Origin: Endozoicomonas sp965199185
Lineage (GTDB): Bacteria > Pseudomonadota > Gammaproteobacteria > Pseudomonadales > Endozoicomonadaceae
Direction of reading: 5' to 3'
DNA: 64,000 nt
NCBI GenBank assembly: GCA_965199185.1
Contig: CBDAQW010000013.1
Coordinates: 62,001 to 126,000, forward strand
Shown: positions 25,721 through 34,211 of the stretch, one piece after another
Layout of the letters: each line of letters starts with the position of its first letter
How positions within the stretch are numbered: the first letter of the stretch is position 1
Notes under the pieces: generated by a model
The model's input: the letters and a program-made list of their open reading frames with translations, nothing else
What the model was told of the DNA's origin: nothing
Database searches by the model: none
Translations under genes and position numbers: made by a program

Positions 25721-25823
25721 ATACCAATCCTGCCTTCTAACTACCGTAATGAGCATGGCAGGCTGGTCGTCAGCGCAAGGCGGAATGACGAGTAATAGCG
25801 TAGTTAGAAGGTAGGGTTGGTAT
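25721..25823 (+). mobile_element. MITE-like element with 24-bp terminal inverted repeats
   Basis: ATACCAATCCTGCCTTCTAA (25721 on) is the inverted complement of the right end at 25800-25823, with 22 of 24 terminal positions matching. The ~55-bp interior has no coding capacity. The right end overlaps the first base of the putP stop codon region at 25823, so the insertion sits at the very end of putP. Confidence 0.75.
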
Positions 25824-27319
25824 TACAACGCCGCTTCAACCTGTTTGAATTCCTCGGTGATTTCCTCGGAAGGTTCTGATGTCATTAAGCTGAATACAAC
25901 AATAGCTACAGTGGCAAACACAATGCCCGGTACGATTTCATACACATCAAATAACCCGCCGCTTAACTGCTTCCACACAACCACCGTAACACCACCTGTA
26001 ATAATGCCTGCCAGAGCTCCAGCGAAATTCATCCGCTTCCAGAACAAACTGAGTAGCAGTGCCGGGCCGAAAGCCGCACCGAAACCAGCCCAGGCATAAG
26101 ACACCAACCCAAGAACAGAGCTGTCCGGAGTCATTGCCAGAGTCAGGGCGATCAGAGCAATAAAGACAACCGAGATGCGGCCGACCAGCAGTACTTCTTC
26201 TTCGGTGGCGTCTTTGCGAATCAATGCTTTGTAGAAATCTTCAGCCAGTGCGGAAGAAGAAACCAGCAGCTGAGAATCGGCAGTACTCATAATGGCGGCA
26301 AGAATAGCGGCCAGCAGAATACCGGCAACCACCGGATGGAAGATAGCGTTAACCATGATCATAAAGATGGTTTCGCCATCATTGAGTGTAGCGCTGGTGC
26401 TGCTCATATACATCAGTCCCACCAGTCCGACCATGATCGCACCCAGCATGGACAAACCACTCCAGGTCACTGCAATACGACGGGCGGCAGGTACATCCTT
26501 TTCAGAACGGATACCGGCGAAACGAGCCAGAATGTGAGGCTGACCAAAATATCCCAATCCCCAGGCCAGTAATGAAACAATGGTAATCCAACTGAGTGCT
26601 TTGCCTTCGGCATCAGTGAAAGGATCGAGTAGTTCGGTATTATACGCTTCCAGCTGTTCAAACAGACCTATATCACTTTGGCCGTTTTGCAGAGCAATAA
26701 CGGGCACAATCACCAGTGCTGCAGCCATCAGCAAACCTTGCACTAAATCGGTCCAGGACACCGCCAGAAAACCACCAAATAGCGTATAAGAAATAATGCA
26801 AACGGTACCAATAATCACTGCCCAGGTGTAATTCAGACCAAAGACCGTCTCAAACAATTTGCCTCCGGCCACCAACCCTGAACTGGTGTAAAACAGGAAA
26901 AACAAAAGAATAAAGAAAGCCGAGACCACTTGTAATGTTTTGGACACATCACGAAAACGGTTGGTGAAAAACTCTGGCAACGTCAGGGCATTGTTTGCGG
27001 TGGCACTGTATACACGCAAACGACGCGCCAGTAACAGCCAGTTCAGCCAGGTGCCTATCAGTAAGCCACCGGCCAGCCAGAAAGCCTCTACTCCGGAAGC
27101 GAAGGCGTAACCGGGTAAGCCCAGTAGCAACCAGCCGCTCATATCAGAAGCGCCGGCACTTAATGCAGCAGGCCAGGGCCCCAGAGTTCGGCCACCGAGA
27201 AAATAATCGGAGGAGTCAGATGTGCGTTTCCACGCCCAAAAACCAATCAATAGCATGATCGTAAGATAAACAATGAAGGTGCTGATAATGGCACCAGAGT
27301 CTGCAGACATAAAAGTCAT
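25823..27319 (-). CDS. putP: Sodium/proline symporter PutP
   Basis: PutP imports proline with Na+. The 498-residue protein has about 13 membrane segments and the family patterns YFLGGRTLGPWPAALSAGASDMSGWLLLGLPG-like at 39-70, WINW-type TWLNWLLLARRLR, and the Na+-site region MSTADSQLLVSSSALAEDFY. Starts at 27319 or 27310 are both possible; neither has a strong ribosome site. No putA lies nearby. The 3' end abuts a MITE. Confidence 0.93.
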   Translation of the reverse strand: MTFMSADSGAIISTFIVYLTIMLLIGFWAWKRTSDSSDYFLGGRTLGPWPAALSAGASDMSGWLLLGLPGYAFASGVEAFWLAGGLLIGTWLNWLLLARRLRVYSATANNALTLPEFFTNRFRDVSKTLQVVSAFFILLFFLFYTSSGLVAGGKLFETVFGLNYTWAVIIGTVCIISYTLFGGFLAVSWTDLVQGLLMAAALVIVPVIALQNGQSDIGLFEQLEAYNTELLDPFTDAEGKALSWITIVSLLAWGLGYFGQPHILARFAGIRSEKDVPAARRIAVTWSGLSMLGAIMVGLVGLMYMSSTSATLNDGETIFMIMVNAIFHPVVAGILLAAILAAIMSTADSQLLVSSSALAEDFYKALIRKDATEEEVLLVGRISVVFIALIALTLAMTPDSSVLGLVSYAWAGFGAAFGPALLLSLFWKRMNFAGALAGIITGGVTVVVWKQLSGGLFDVYEIVPGIVFATVAIVVFSLMTSEPSEEITEEFKQVEAAL

Positions 27320-27414
27320 CCATTATTTATTGTTATTAACAAAATGCACCATCGGAGTGCGTGATTGGGAGCTATCGTACTACAACCTTGAATGTGGAGG
27401 CGAGTCAAATTATC

Positions 27415-27447
27415 GGTCGACTTCGGCCCTTCGGGTGGAAACTAACC
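27415..27447. repeat. REP-like palindrome between putP and thiE
   Basis: GGTCGACTTCGGCCCTTCGG followed by GTGGAAACTAACC resembles the segment at 40834-40868 and the GTCGGCTT..CCTTCGGGGCAAACCGAC end of the katG-flanking repeat. It looks like a shortened member of the same family. The rest of this 239-bp gap holds the divergent promoters of putP and thiE, not individually recognisable. Confidence 0.5.
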
Positions 27448-27558
27448 TATAACGCTCAGCTTGGTTAGTGCAATTCATTTCAGAATGTGGAACGAGATAA
27501 TCAATTTCATACTTTGCCTGATATACTTTGCCAGTTAATTGATATTTGGATGTAAACA

Positions 27559-28185
27559 ATGCACAGACTCAAAGGTCTCTACGGGGTAACCGACAGCCAG
27601 TTGCAACCGGATGACCGTATTCTTCTGGAAACGGTTGAGCAGGCGCTGATGGGGGGAATGAAGGTACTTCAGTACCGTGATAAAAGTCTGGATAACGACA
27701 AGCGTTTCCGCCAGGCTGGTGCTTTAAAAGTGTTGTGCCATAAATATCAGGCGCTGTTGATTATCAATGATGATGTTGAACTGGCCATTGCCGTTGAAGC
27801 TGATGGCGTTCATCTTGGTCAGCAAGATGAAACCCTAACCAATGCCCGCAAACGTTTGGGTGATTACGCCATTATTGGCATTAGCTGCGAAGGTTCTTTA
27901 GAACAGGCAAAAACAGCCGTAGAACAGGATGCTGATTATATAGCTTTTGGTCGTTTCTTCCCATCGCGCACCAAGCCTGATGCAAAGCACGCGGATATCA
28001 ATATCTTGCCAGAAGCTCGCACACGCTTCGATTTGCCCATTGTAGCCATTGGTGGAATTACTGTGGATAATGCTTCGGAACTGATCAAAGGGGGGGCAGA
28101 CATGCTGGCTGTTGTTCACAACCTGTTTGCCGCTCAGGATATTCAGGGGCGCGCCAGAGATTTCAATGCCCTGTATCAGAAGTGA
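27559..28185 (+). CDS. thiE: Thiamine phosphate synthase
   Basis: ThiE joins HMP-diphosphate and thiazole phosphate to thiamine phosphate. The 208-residue TIM-barrel protein has VLQYRDKS, the pyrophosphate/Mg site INDDVELAIAVEADGVHLGQ, AFGRFFPSRTKPDA and IGGITVDNA. It lies 63 bp before hemL. Pseudomonads have the same thiE-hemL order with thiD upstream; here thiD is absent and putP diverges instead. No THI-box riboswitch is evident upstream. Confidence 0.95.
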   Translation: MHRLKGLYGVTDSQLQPDDRILLETVEQALMGGMKVLQYRDKSLDNDKRFRQAGALKVLCHKYQALLIINDDVELAIAVEADGVHLGQQDETLTNARKRLGDYAIIGISCEGSLEQAKTAVEQDADYIAFGRFFPSRTKPDAKHADINILPEARTRFDLPIVAIGGITVDNASELIKGGADMLAVVHNLFAAQDIQGRARDFNALYQK

Positions 28186-28248
28186 TGCCCTGCTTATAAA
28201 CACATTCATATATTGATGATGGCCGCTTTCACATAAGGATCTGTTTTC

Positions 28249-29532
28249 ATGCTTAGCTCTTCAGAATTATTTGATGATGCTCAAACCGTTATTCCCGGCG
28301 GAGTGAACTCGCCTGTTCGTGCCTTCAAGGGGGTCGGTGGCAAGCCTGTTTTTTTCAAAAAAGCCAAAGGCGCACACCTTTATGATGTAGAAGGCAACGA
28401 ACTGATCGATTACATCGGCTCCTGGGGGCCTATGATTCTCGGTCATAATCATCCTGATGTCGTTGGTGCCGTTCGTGATCAGGCATTGTCTGGCCTGAGC
28501 TTTGGTGCACCAACCGAGCTGGAAACCCGCTTGGCAAAAATGGTTCGCGAGATGGTGCCTTCCATGGAATTGCTGCGTATGGTCAACTCAGGCACCGAAG
28601 CCACTATGAGTGCCATTCGTCTGGCCCGAGGTTTTACCGGTCGTGACCGCATTGTTAAATTTGAAGGCTGCTATCACGGACACTCCGATTCTTTGCTGGT
28701 TAAGGCGGGTTCCGGGGCTTTAACTTTAGGTGTACCCAATTCTCCCGGTGTTCCTGCAGCTTTGGCAGAACATACTATTACTTTGACGTATAACAATCTT
28801 GCTCAGGTAGAAGAAACCTTCAAAGAAATGGGTAATGAAATTGCCTGCATCATCATTGAACCTGTGGCGGGCAATATGAACTGCATTCCTCCGGCTACAG
28901 GTTTCCTGGAAGGCATTCGTCGTATTTGTGATGAATATCAATCCGTACTGATCTTTGATGAAGTGATGACTGGCTTCCGTGTGGCTGCCGGTGGTGCTCA
29001 GGCTTATTACGATGTGAAACCTGATCTAACTACTTTGGGTAAAATCATTGGTGGTGGTTTGCCTGTGGGTGCCTTTGGTGGTCGCCGGGAGATTATGGAA
29101 CATCTTGCACCACTGGGTCCTGTTTATCAGGCTGGTACTTTGTCCGGTAATCCGCTGGCAATGGCGGCGGGTATTGCTACGCTCGAAAACCTGTCTCGCC
29201 ACGGCTTCCATCAATCACTGTCTGAAAAAGCCGCAGCGCTGCTTGCCGGTCTGCAGGCGCTGGCTGATAAGGCGGGGATTCCTTTCACCACGTCTCAAGT
29301 GGGTGGTATGTTTGGGTTATTCTTCACTGACCAGAAGGAAGTGGACTGTTTTGATAAAGTCATGGCCTGCGACACCGAACGCTACGGCAAGTTCTTCCAT
29401 ACCATGTTGAAAAACGGTGTTTATCTGGCACCTTCTGCGTTTGAAGCTGGCTTTATCTCGATTGCTCACGGCGAAGCAGAACTAAATGCCACGCTCCGGG
29501 CTGCTGAAAAAGCATTCGCATCGTTATCCTGA
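28249..29532 (+). CDS. hemL: Glutamate-1-semialdehyde 2,1-aminomutase
   Basis: HemL converts glutamate-1-semialdehyde to 5-aminolevulinate, the C5-route tetrapyrrole precursor. The 427-residue class III PLP enzyme has the starting IPGGVNSPVRAFKGVGG, MVNSGTEATMSAIRLARG, the PLP-contacting IFDEVMTGFRVA, and Lys265 in TLGKIIGGGLPVGAFGG. AAGGA lies upstream of the ATG. The C-terminal end overlaps the longest version of the next frame, but not its likely start at 29552. Confidence 0.97.
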   Translation: MLSSSELFDDAQTVIPGGVNSPVRAFKGVGGKPVFFKKAKGAHLYDVEGNELIDYIGSWGPMILGHNHPDVVGAVRDQALSGLSFGAPTELETRLAKMVREMVPSMELLRMVNSGTEATMSAIRLARGFTGRDRIVKFEGCYHGHSDSLLVKAGSGALTLGVPNSPGVPAALAEHTITLTYNNLAQVEETFKEMGNEIACIIIEPVAGNMNCIPPATGFLEGIRRICDEYQSVLIFDEVMTGFRVAAGGAQAYYDVKPDLTTLGKIIGGGLPVGAFGGRREIMEHLAPLGPVYQAGTLSGNPLAMAAGIATLENLSRHGFHQSLSEKAAALLAGLQALADKAGIPFTTSQVGGMFGLFFTDQKEVDCFDKVMACDTERYGKFFHTMLKNGVYLAPSAFEAGFISIAHGEAELNATLRAAEKAFASLS

Positions 29533-29551
29533 GGTTTATGCAAAAAGAGTG

Positions 29552-30187
29552 ATGATAAGTTCTCTGGCTATTTCCGATGCAGTGCTGGCATTCTCCAGTA
29601 TTTTTGCTGTTTTCCTGATGGTTCAGCGCAACGTTTTTGCCGACATTCATCGATTGTCAGCAAGCTGTGCCATGCTGGGCTTTCTTCTGATGGCAATGGC
29701 TTCTGTGGTTGGTAGTCTGCGTTATGGCATTTCTGAAAGTTGGGCAGATCCACACGACATGTTGATGAATATTGCTATGTTCATGTCGCCACCATTGATT
29801 GGTATTGCCTCTTGTCTCGGACTGATGACCAAGAGCTGGAGTTCTTCTGCCTGGGGGCGGCTGATACTGAGTGTCTGCCTTATTTATGAGGTCTCCCGCT
29901 GGAATGGTCTTGAAATTATCTACAGGGATCTGCAACTGGCGATCATTGTCGTCTGTATTTTGACTCTGGCGATTCGTTCTGCACTGCCTTCGGGACCAAG
30001 ATGGCTCGTCATTTTATCTCTTTGCAGTTATTTTATCGGCGTGCTGGTGATTGGTACTCAGGGAACATTAGCTGGGTATTTACGGCTTGATCTATTCCGT
30101 TACCTGGTTGGGCTTGGCAATCTGTTATTAAGTAGCGGCATATACTTAATCATGAAAAACAGTTATCCACAGATAGAAGAATCATAA
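29552..30187 (+). CDS. Hypothetical inner-membrane protein
   Basis: This 211-residue hydrophobic protein has about six or seven membrane segments separated by short loops, no signal peptidase site and no recognised motif. I prefer the ATG at 29552 (MISSLAISDAVLAFSS), which lies 19 bp after the hemL stop; a longer frame from 29486 would overlap hemL with polar residues. It is probably co-transcribed with hemL. Function unknown. Confidence 0.65.
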   Translation: MISSLAISDAVLAFSSIFAVFLMVQRNVFADIHRLSASCAMLGFLLMAMASVVGSLRYGISESWADPHDMLMNIAMFMSPPLIGIASCLGLMTKSWSSSAWGRLILSVCLIYEVSRWNGLEIIYRDLQLAIIVVCILTLAIRSALPSGPRWLVILSLCSYFIGVLVIGTQGTLAGYLRLDLFRYLVGLGNLLLSSGIYLIMKNSYPQIEES

Positions 30188-30248
30188 AGGGGGTTTTGAT
30201 TCAATGGCACGCATTTAAGCCTGCGTGCCTGAGATCTCGAATGTTAAA

Positions 30249-30401
30249 TACCCCGTCATATGAATCATATCTTCTGATTCATTGTTCAGACGCACTGCTT
30301 CGTTATAACTCTGGCCACATAGCTTGCTATGCTCCCGTCGTTGCGGTTTGCTTAGCACCCGCCCAATGAATCAGAAATATTCGATTCCATATAACCGGGT
30401 A
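30249..30401. mobile_element. MITE-like element, ~153 bp, TA-flanked
   Basis: The ends are long imperfect inverted repeats: TACCCCGTCATATG...TTCTGATTCATTG (30249-30284) against CAATGAATCAGAA...CATATAACCGGGTA (30364-30401). The innermost 13 bp pair perfectly. Both ends are bounded by TA, as for Tc1/mariner or IS630-type insertions. No frame inside. The remaining 115 bp up to the next gene shows no recognisable feature except that gene's GAGGGAGG ribosome site. Confidence 0.7.
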
Positions 30402-30516
30402 CTTAGCGCTTTTTATACTATGACACTGTCAGCGATATTGACCGGCTTGTTATAAAAAACCAATCAACGGTTTTATAAGATAGTGCAACATTCATCGCTA
30501 ATGAGGGAGGTGCAAG

Positions 30517-30981
30517 ATGAATCAATCGAACAAAGTCGGTCCTATATACCCATCATTACAGGAATTTTACGCAACATCACCGACAAATCAGACAACGACT
30601 GAGCCTTCAGGGCTGTTTAATCAGAGCAAAGTCGTGCCCATACAAAGCAATGATAAACCAAGTCTGCAAAAGCAGACTCTTTGGGCCGGAACCGTAGTAG
30701 ACGACAAACCCATTACTAAGCGCCAAACCGAGAGTTTGTGGGCAAAGTTCTGCAATATCGTTACTAAGATGGCAAAGGCAGTCGCAGTAGCTACCGGATA
30801 TGGCGTGTCGGGCGCAATCGCAGGCGCGCTCAGTGGTCATTGCGTCGGCACGTTGGCCGCAGTGGCCGGCACTTTCGCTACAGTACCGGCAGGGATTGTC
30901 GTTGGTGCCGGTATTGGCTTTATCTGCGCCTTTATAGTCGGATTTATTTCCTATTGTAAATACGGGCTACCTGCGGGTTAA
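30517..30981 (+). CDS. Small orphan protein with TESLWAKFCN motif and glycine-zipper hairpin (paralog 1)
   Basis: The 154-residue protein has a polar N-terminal half rich in Ser, Thr, Asn and Gln (1-60), a conserved basic segment DDKPITKRQTESLWAKFCN (about 67-86), then two hydrophobic helices (about 95-122 and 125-150) packed with small residues (GVSGAIAGALSG, GIVVGAGIGF). No signal peptide. It aligns along its length with the next gene (31032), so the pair arose by tandem duplication; even the upstream segment GCAACATT...GGAGGT-CAAG is shared. The shape suggests a membrane-inserting or secreted protein such as a bacteriocin or type III effector, but no family is recognised. Confidence 0.7.
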   Translation: MNQSNKVGPIYPSLQEFYATSPTNQTTTEPSGLFNQSKVVPIQSNDKPSLQKQTLWAGTVVDDKPITKRQTESLWAKFCNIVTKMAKAVAVATGYGVSGAIAGALSGHCVGTLAAVAGTFATVPAGIVVGAGIGFICAFIVGFISYCKYGLPAG

Positions 30982-31031
30982 CCCTTTTCATAAAATGACG
31001 CAACATTATAACCCAACCAAGGAGGTTCAAG

Positions 31032-31472
31032 ATGGTCACAGAACAAGGATTGAACTCTACATCACCTTCATCAGTATTGCCTTATGCAGGCACACAGACA
31101 AATCAGGGGATAATTGAGTCTTCAGGGCAGTTTAATCAGTGCAAAGTTACAGCAGCACAAGGCCATGATGGGCTAAGCCTGCAAAGGCAAGACTTTCTTG
31201 TCGAAAACGCAATGGATGACAAACCCATTGCTAAACGCAAAACCGAGAGTTTGTGGGCAAAGTTTTGCAATGCTGTCATCAGAATGGTGAAACCAGCAGC
31301 ACTTGCTAGCGCGGATGCAATGGCTGCTTCAGGCGTAGGAGCGATCTTAGGCAGTACGATCGGTCTGATTGTCGCCTCTGTAATAGCCTCTCCTGCCGCT
31401 ATATTTGTAGGGATTGGCATCGGTGCCGCTATTGCCTTCATTCTGGGCTATATTGCAATGGCACTGACTTAA
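31032..31472 (+). CDS. Paralog 2 of the TESLWAKFCN protein, 3' end replaced by IS4-type insertion
   Basis: This 146-residue product shares with paralog 1 TNQ, SG-FNQ-KV, SLQ-Q, DDKPI-KR-TESLWAKFCN and two small-residue-rich hydrophobic helices. GGAGG lies 7 bp before the ATG. The IS at 31456-32950 interrupts the codon after Gly-Tyr-Ile, so the last residues AMALT and the stop come from the IS end. Joining the two target-duplication copies restores an ending GYIGGFMIHFNPETTD with a stop at 32999-33001. The present product lacks only about 13 original residues and may still work. Confidence 0.75.
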   Translation: MVTEQGLNSTSPSSVLPYAGTQTNQGIIESSGQFNQCKVTAAQGHDGLSLQRQDFLVENAMDDKPIAKRKTESLWAKFCNAVIRMVKPAALASADAMAASGVGAILGSTIGLIVASVIASPAAIFVGIGIGAAIAFILGYIAMALT

Positions 31473-32950
31473 GCCGCTTTCCCTTGGTACTGCTTCAGTC
31501 TGCGAGCCTCAGCTCTCGAGTGTTGTAGCCTTTTATGCGGCTTTGGTCGTCGCTTTACAGCTCTTGGCTCTGACCTTCCCGGACGATTACCAACAACATG
31601 CTGGCTTATTATTTCCAGCATGTTGGCGATCTTCTCTTCCAGCCAGCCGCCGCACGCTCCCAGTAATGTCTGGTGGAAGGATACCAGCGTTTCCTGTGCC
31701 GCTTTAAAGCTGATCTCTCTGGGCATTTTCCTGATGCGCACTGCTGCCTTACCCATAAGGGCGCGTATCACGTTGTAAACCAACAGGTTCACTGAAATTT
31801 CTTTTCTCACCATTTCCGGACTTTTGCACCGGAGCATTTCCATTTGCATAGTGGTTTTGATCACATCAAAATCGGTTTCAACGTGCCAGCGCTTCAGATA
31901 CAGGCCGATGATCTCGGTACGAGAATACTCTTCAGCATCCAGTAACGTGGTGGCGATTATACGGGTCTTATTTTTGACGGCACGAATAACCAGCTCCTCA
32001 GGCATCTGATCGTATAATTCCCGGCTCATCCATTCCGGTCTTGCAGGGCGTGTTAACCTGAACAGCCCGTCTTTGTTACCCAACCGTTGGTAGTACTTTC
32101 TGAAGTCAATAAGTCGTGCACCGTTTTTCTCAAACACCACATCTGCCCCGGCATGCAGCACAAGGGCCAGCAGGAAATAGTTTTCAAAATTCGCATCACC
32201 CAGCAGAATGTCGCCAGCACGCAGATGAAACAGGAGCCTTCTGAGCAGGGCTTGCTCACCCGTCTCTTTGCCCTGGTAAGGAGCTGCTGCATAATCGAGT
32301 AACGCACCACTGCCAAGGGATATCAAAACAAGAATTCTAAGAACAGGGAAACCAAGCCCTTTTTTTGGGTGTCAGGCTGGGGGTATTCCTGTTGGTTTTT
32401 CTCGGTGTCCGGCATTAAGAGTGTTGAGCCGTCAGTGATCAGAACTCGGCGTTGATGCCAGAGGTAGGATTCTGGTGAGGCGCTGTCGAGGTTATTACCT
32501 GAGGTGCGCAACAGCACGTTAATTGATTCCTCTGTTAACCGCTGCCGTGCTTTGGTATACGCACCGGTTCCGGTATTGGAAGGCTTGTTACCATTGACGG
32601 CCTGATCTCTTGCCTCATCAATAAGGACGTGTCGGCATGACTTGGTGTCGCTGGCGACCTGCTTCATGAACAGGGTTAAGGTTTTAGTGGGAGGAAAGTC
32701 CCTGGCTCTGAAGCCAGGATAACTTGCCTGAAAAGCGTTGAGGTCATCAGGGGTGAGAATCGCTGACAGTGCATCGTTGCCAGTTTGGGCAAATTGACGG
32801 AGGCAATCATTAGCGAGGGACAGAAATTCAGGGCTACACTGGGTCATGGCTTGCTCGGGGAGAGGAAATGGTTAAAAGACTGTTATAGTCGTTTTTCTTC
32901 TCGGGCAAGCCTTGGTGTTTCAGAGAATGAGCCTTAAGTCAGTGCCATTA
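31456..32950 (-). mobile_element. IS4-family-like insertion sequence, 1495 bp, 10-bp target duplication
   Basis: The terminal inverted repeats are (C/T)AATGGCACTGACTTAAG at 31456-31473 and 32933-32950, 17 of 18 matching. GGCTATATTG occurs directly outside both ends (31446-31455 and 32951-32960), a perfect 10-bp target duplication. Element and duplication sizes fit IS4-type transposons. The single transposase gene fills the element on the minus strand. Confidence 0.9.
31469..32847 (-). CDS. IS4-type DDE transposase in two overlapping frames
   Basis: The first frame (32847-32323, 174 aa) holds the N-terminal region and the first catalytic Asp in LITDGSTLLMPDT. The second (to 31469) holds LLGDANFENY with the second Asp and the YLKRWHVETDFDVIK signature (Y-R-E-K) with the catalytic Glu. 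The frames join at A7 (32350-32356 on the plus strand as T7): codons CAA AAA AAG form the slippery heptamer A_AAA_AAG, and a -1 shift there continues as GLGFPVLRILVLISLGSGALLDY without a gap. Either programmed -1 frameshifting or a one-base change in the homopolymer explains it. Total about 458 residues, normal for the family. Confidence 0.85.
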
Positions 32951-33001
32951 GGCTATATTGGCGGATTCATGATCCATTTCAACCCGGAAACGACCGACTG
33001 A
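32951..33001 (+). pseudogene. Displaced 3' end of the paralog 2 gene
   Basis: After the second target-duplication copy, the frame of the gene at 31032 continues as G-G-F-M-I-H-F-N-P-E-T-T-D and stops at 32999-33001. A strong hairpin follows 21 bp later. This is the original C-terminus cut off by the IS. Confidence 0.8.
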
Positions 33002-33021
33002 TCAACCACTCTATCCGCCAA

Positions 33022-33055
33022 CCAGAGACCGTTAAACCACCACTACGGTCTCTGG
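33022..33055 (+). terminator. Terminator of the small-protein gene pair
   Basis: CCAGAGACCGT (33022-33032) pairs perfectly with ACGGTCTCTGG (33045-33055) around a 12-nt loop, followed by CTTCTGTT. It would have ended transcription of the intact paralog pair before the IS arrived. Confidence 0.7.
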
Positions 33056-33493
33056 CTTCTGTTGGCCGGTGCGATGTTCATGACACATCGCGGTTGCGTT
33101 GTTCCGATAAATATAATTCAGTTCAGATTAAATTATATTGCATGTGGTCTTGGGGTGACGGCAATGTAGAACATACCTGCGTTCGCCCTGGGCGTGTCAA
33201 AGGGGCAGTGGTATTCTTAGTGCTTTCTTTATTGCTGCTCCCCTTGGGCGCAGCTGCAGGGTAACTTTGTAATTCCAAGATTTTGATGCCGTCCATTGAG
33301 GTTGTCACAGGGTAACCATCATCAGGACTGAAGCTGGGGGTGACCCAGATATGAGATTCTTTGAAGGTGTGTACTCTTTTTGCAGATAAACCTCTCTGCT
33401 GTAAATAATTCTTTGGCAATGGAGGAAAATAATATCTCAGGGAAGTTTTACCGACGAAAAGTTAATTTCATGATAGTCGTTAATGAAGTGTGC
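33056..33493. other. Region without a supported gene
   Basis: A minus-strand open frame of 98 codons (33419-33123) has only a TTG start, no ribosome site and no recognisable similarity. It may be a remnant of a gene cut by IS200 copy 2, or chance. Nothing else is evident. Confidence 0.3.
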
Positions 33494-34097
33494 TTTTATT
33501 AGTCTCCTAAAAGGTTAAAACCACCGGCTTTAGCCGGTCAGCTTTAGCTATGATATCTTTTGCCCCAGACTCGAAGTAGGAGTGGTGCAATGGACTATAG
33601 ATACGGCAGTCATACAGTCTTCAAGATTCAGTACCATTTTGTTTTTGTCACGAAATATAGGTATCAAGTTTTGAAAGGGGATGTTGGTATCAGGGCGAGA
33701 GAACTAATACGAGAGACGTGCCAGGCCTTTGAAATTGATATCTTGAAAGGTGTAGTGAGTAAAGACCATGTCCACCTACTTTTGTCAGCGCCACCCAGCA
33801 TATCGGCGAGTGACATAATGAGGAGAATCAAAGGTAGGAGTTCAGCCAAGCTATTTGAAAGTTTTCCCGATCTTAGAAAGAGGTATTGGGGGCGTCATTT
33901 CTGGGCAAGAGGCTTCTTCTGCGTAACTTCAGGGGAGGTGACAGAATCAATGATCAAAGAATACTTAGAGCACCATTTCGAGCCAAAAGTAGAGGACAAT
34001 TTCAGGACTGAGGGCTAAATCAACGCGTCTTTGACGCGTCCGCTGGACTTTCAGTCCGTCATACTAACCCACCGGCTTTAGCCGGTGGTTGTTGAGT
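33494..34097 (+). mobile_element. IS200/IS605-family element, copy 2 (604 bp)
   Basis: Same length and orientation as copy 1 with about nine base differences. Both terminal palindromes (ACCGGCTTTAGCCGGT) and the two inner hairpins are conserved. The flanks are unrelated outside the shared TTTTATTAG start and GTTGAGT end, which fixes the element's limits. Confidence 0.85.
33590..34018 (+). CDS. tnpA: IS200-type Y1 transposase TnpA, copy 2
   Basis: The 142-residue HUH transposase is identical to copy 1 except for Trp in place of Arg in KRYWGRHF. HVHLLL and the MIKEYLEHHF tyrosine are intact. The ATG at 33590 matches copy 1; a frame extending upstream to 33560 is not conserved as coding, because copy 1 differs there in ways that alter the frame. 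Confidence 0.92.
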   Translation: MDYRYGSHTVFKIQYHFVFVTKYRYQVLKGDVGIRARELIRETCQAFEIDILKGVVSKDHVHLLLSAPPSISASDIMRRIKGRSSAKLFESFPDLRKRYWGRHFWARGFFCVTSGEVTESMIKEYLEHHFEPKVEDNFRTEG

Positions 34098-34211
34098 CCA
34101 AGACTCTTAAGGTTAGTAAAAACCTCTCATTGTTTCCTCTGTCCGTTTTGTGACAGGCAGGAACTGACAAAGCCAATTCCTGCAAAAGTGACAAACAAGC
34201 ACTTAATTACC

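Noticed and set aside
27320..27558. TPP riboswitch upstream of thiE
   Set aside because: No THI-box conserved core (CTGAGA / ACCTGATCTGG type) could be found.
33123..33419. 98-codon minus-strand frame as a gene
   Set aside because: Only a TTG start, no ribosome site, no similarity; described as unresolved instead.
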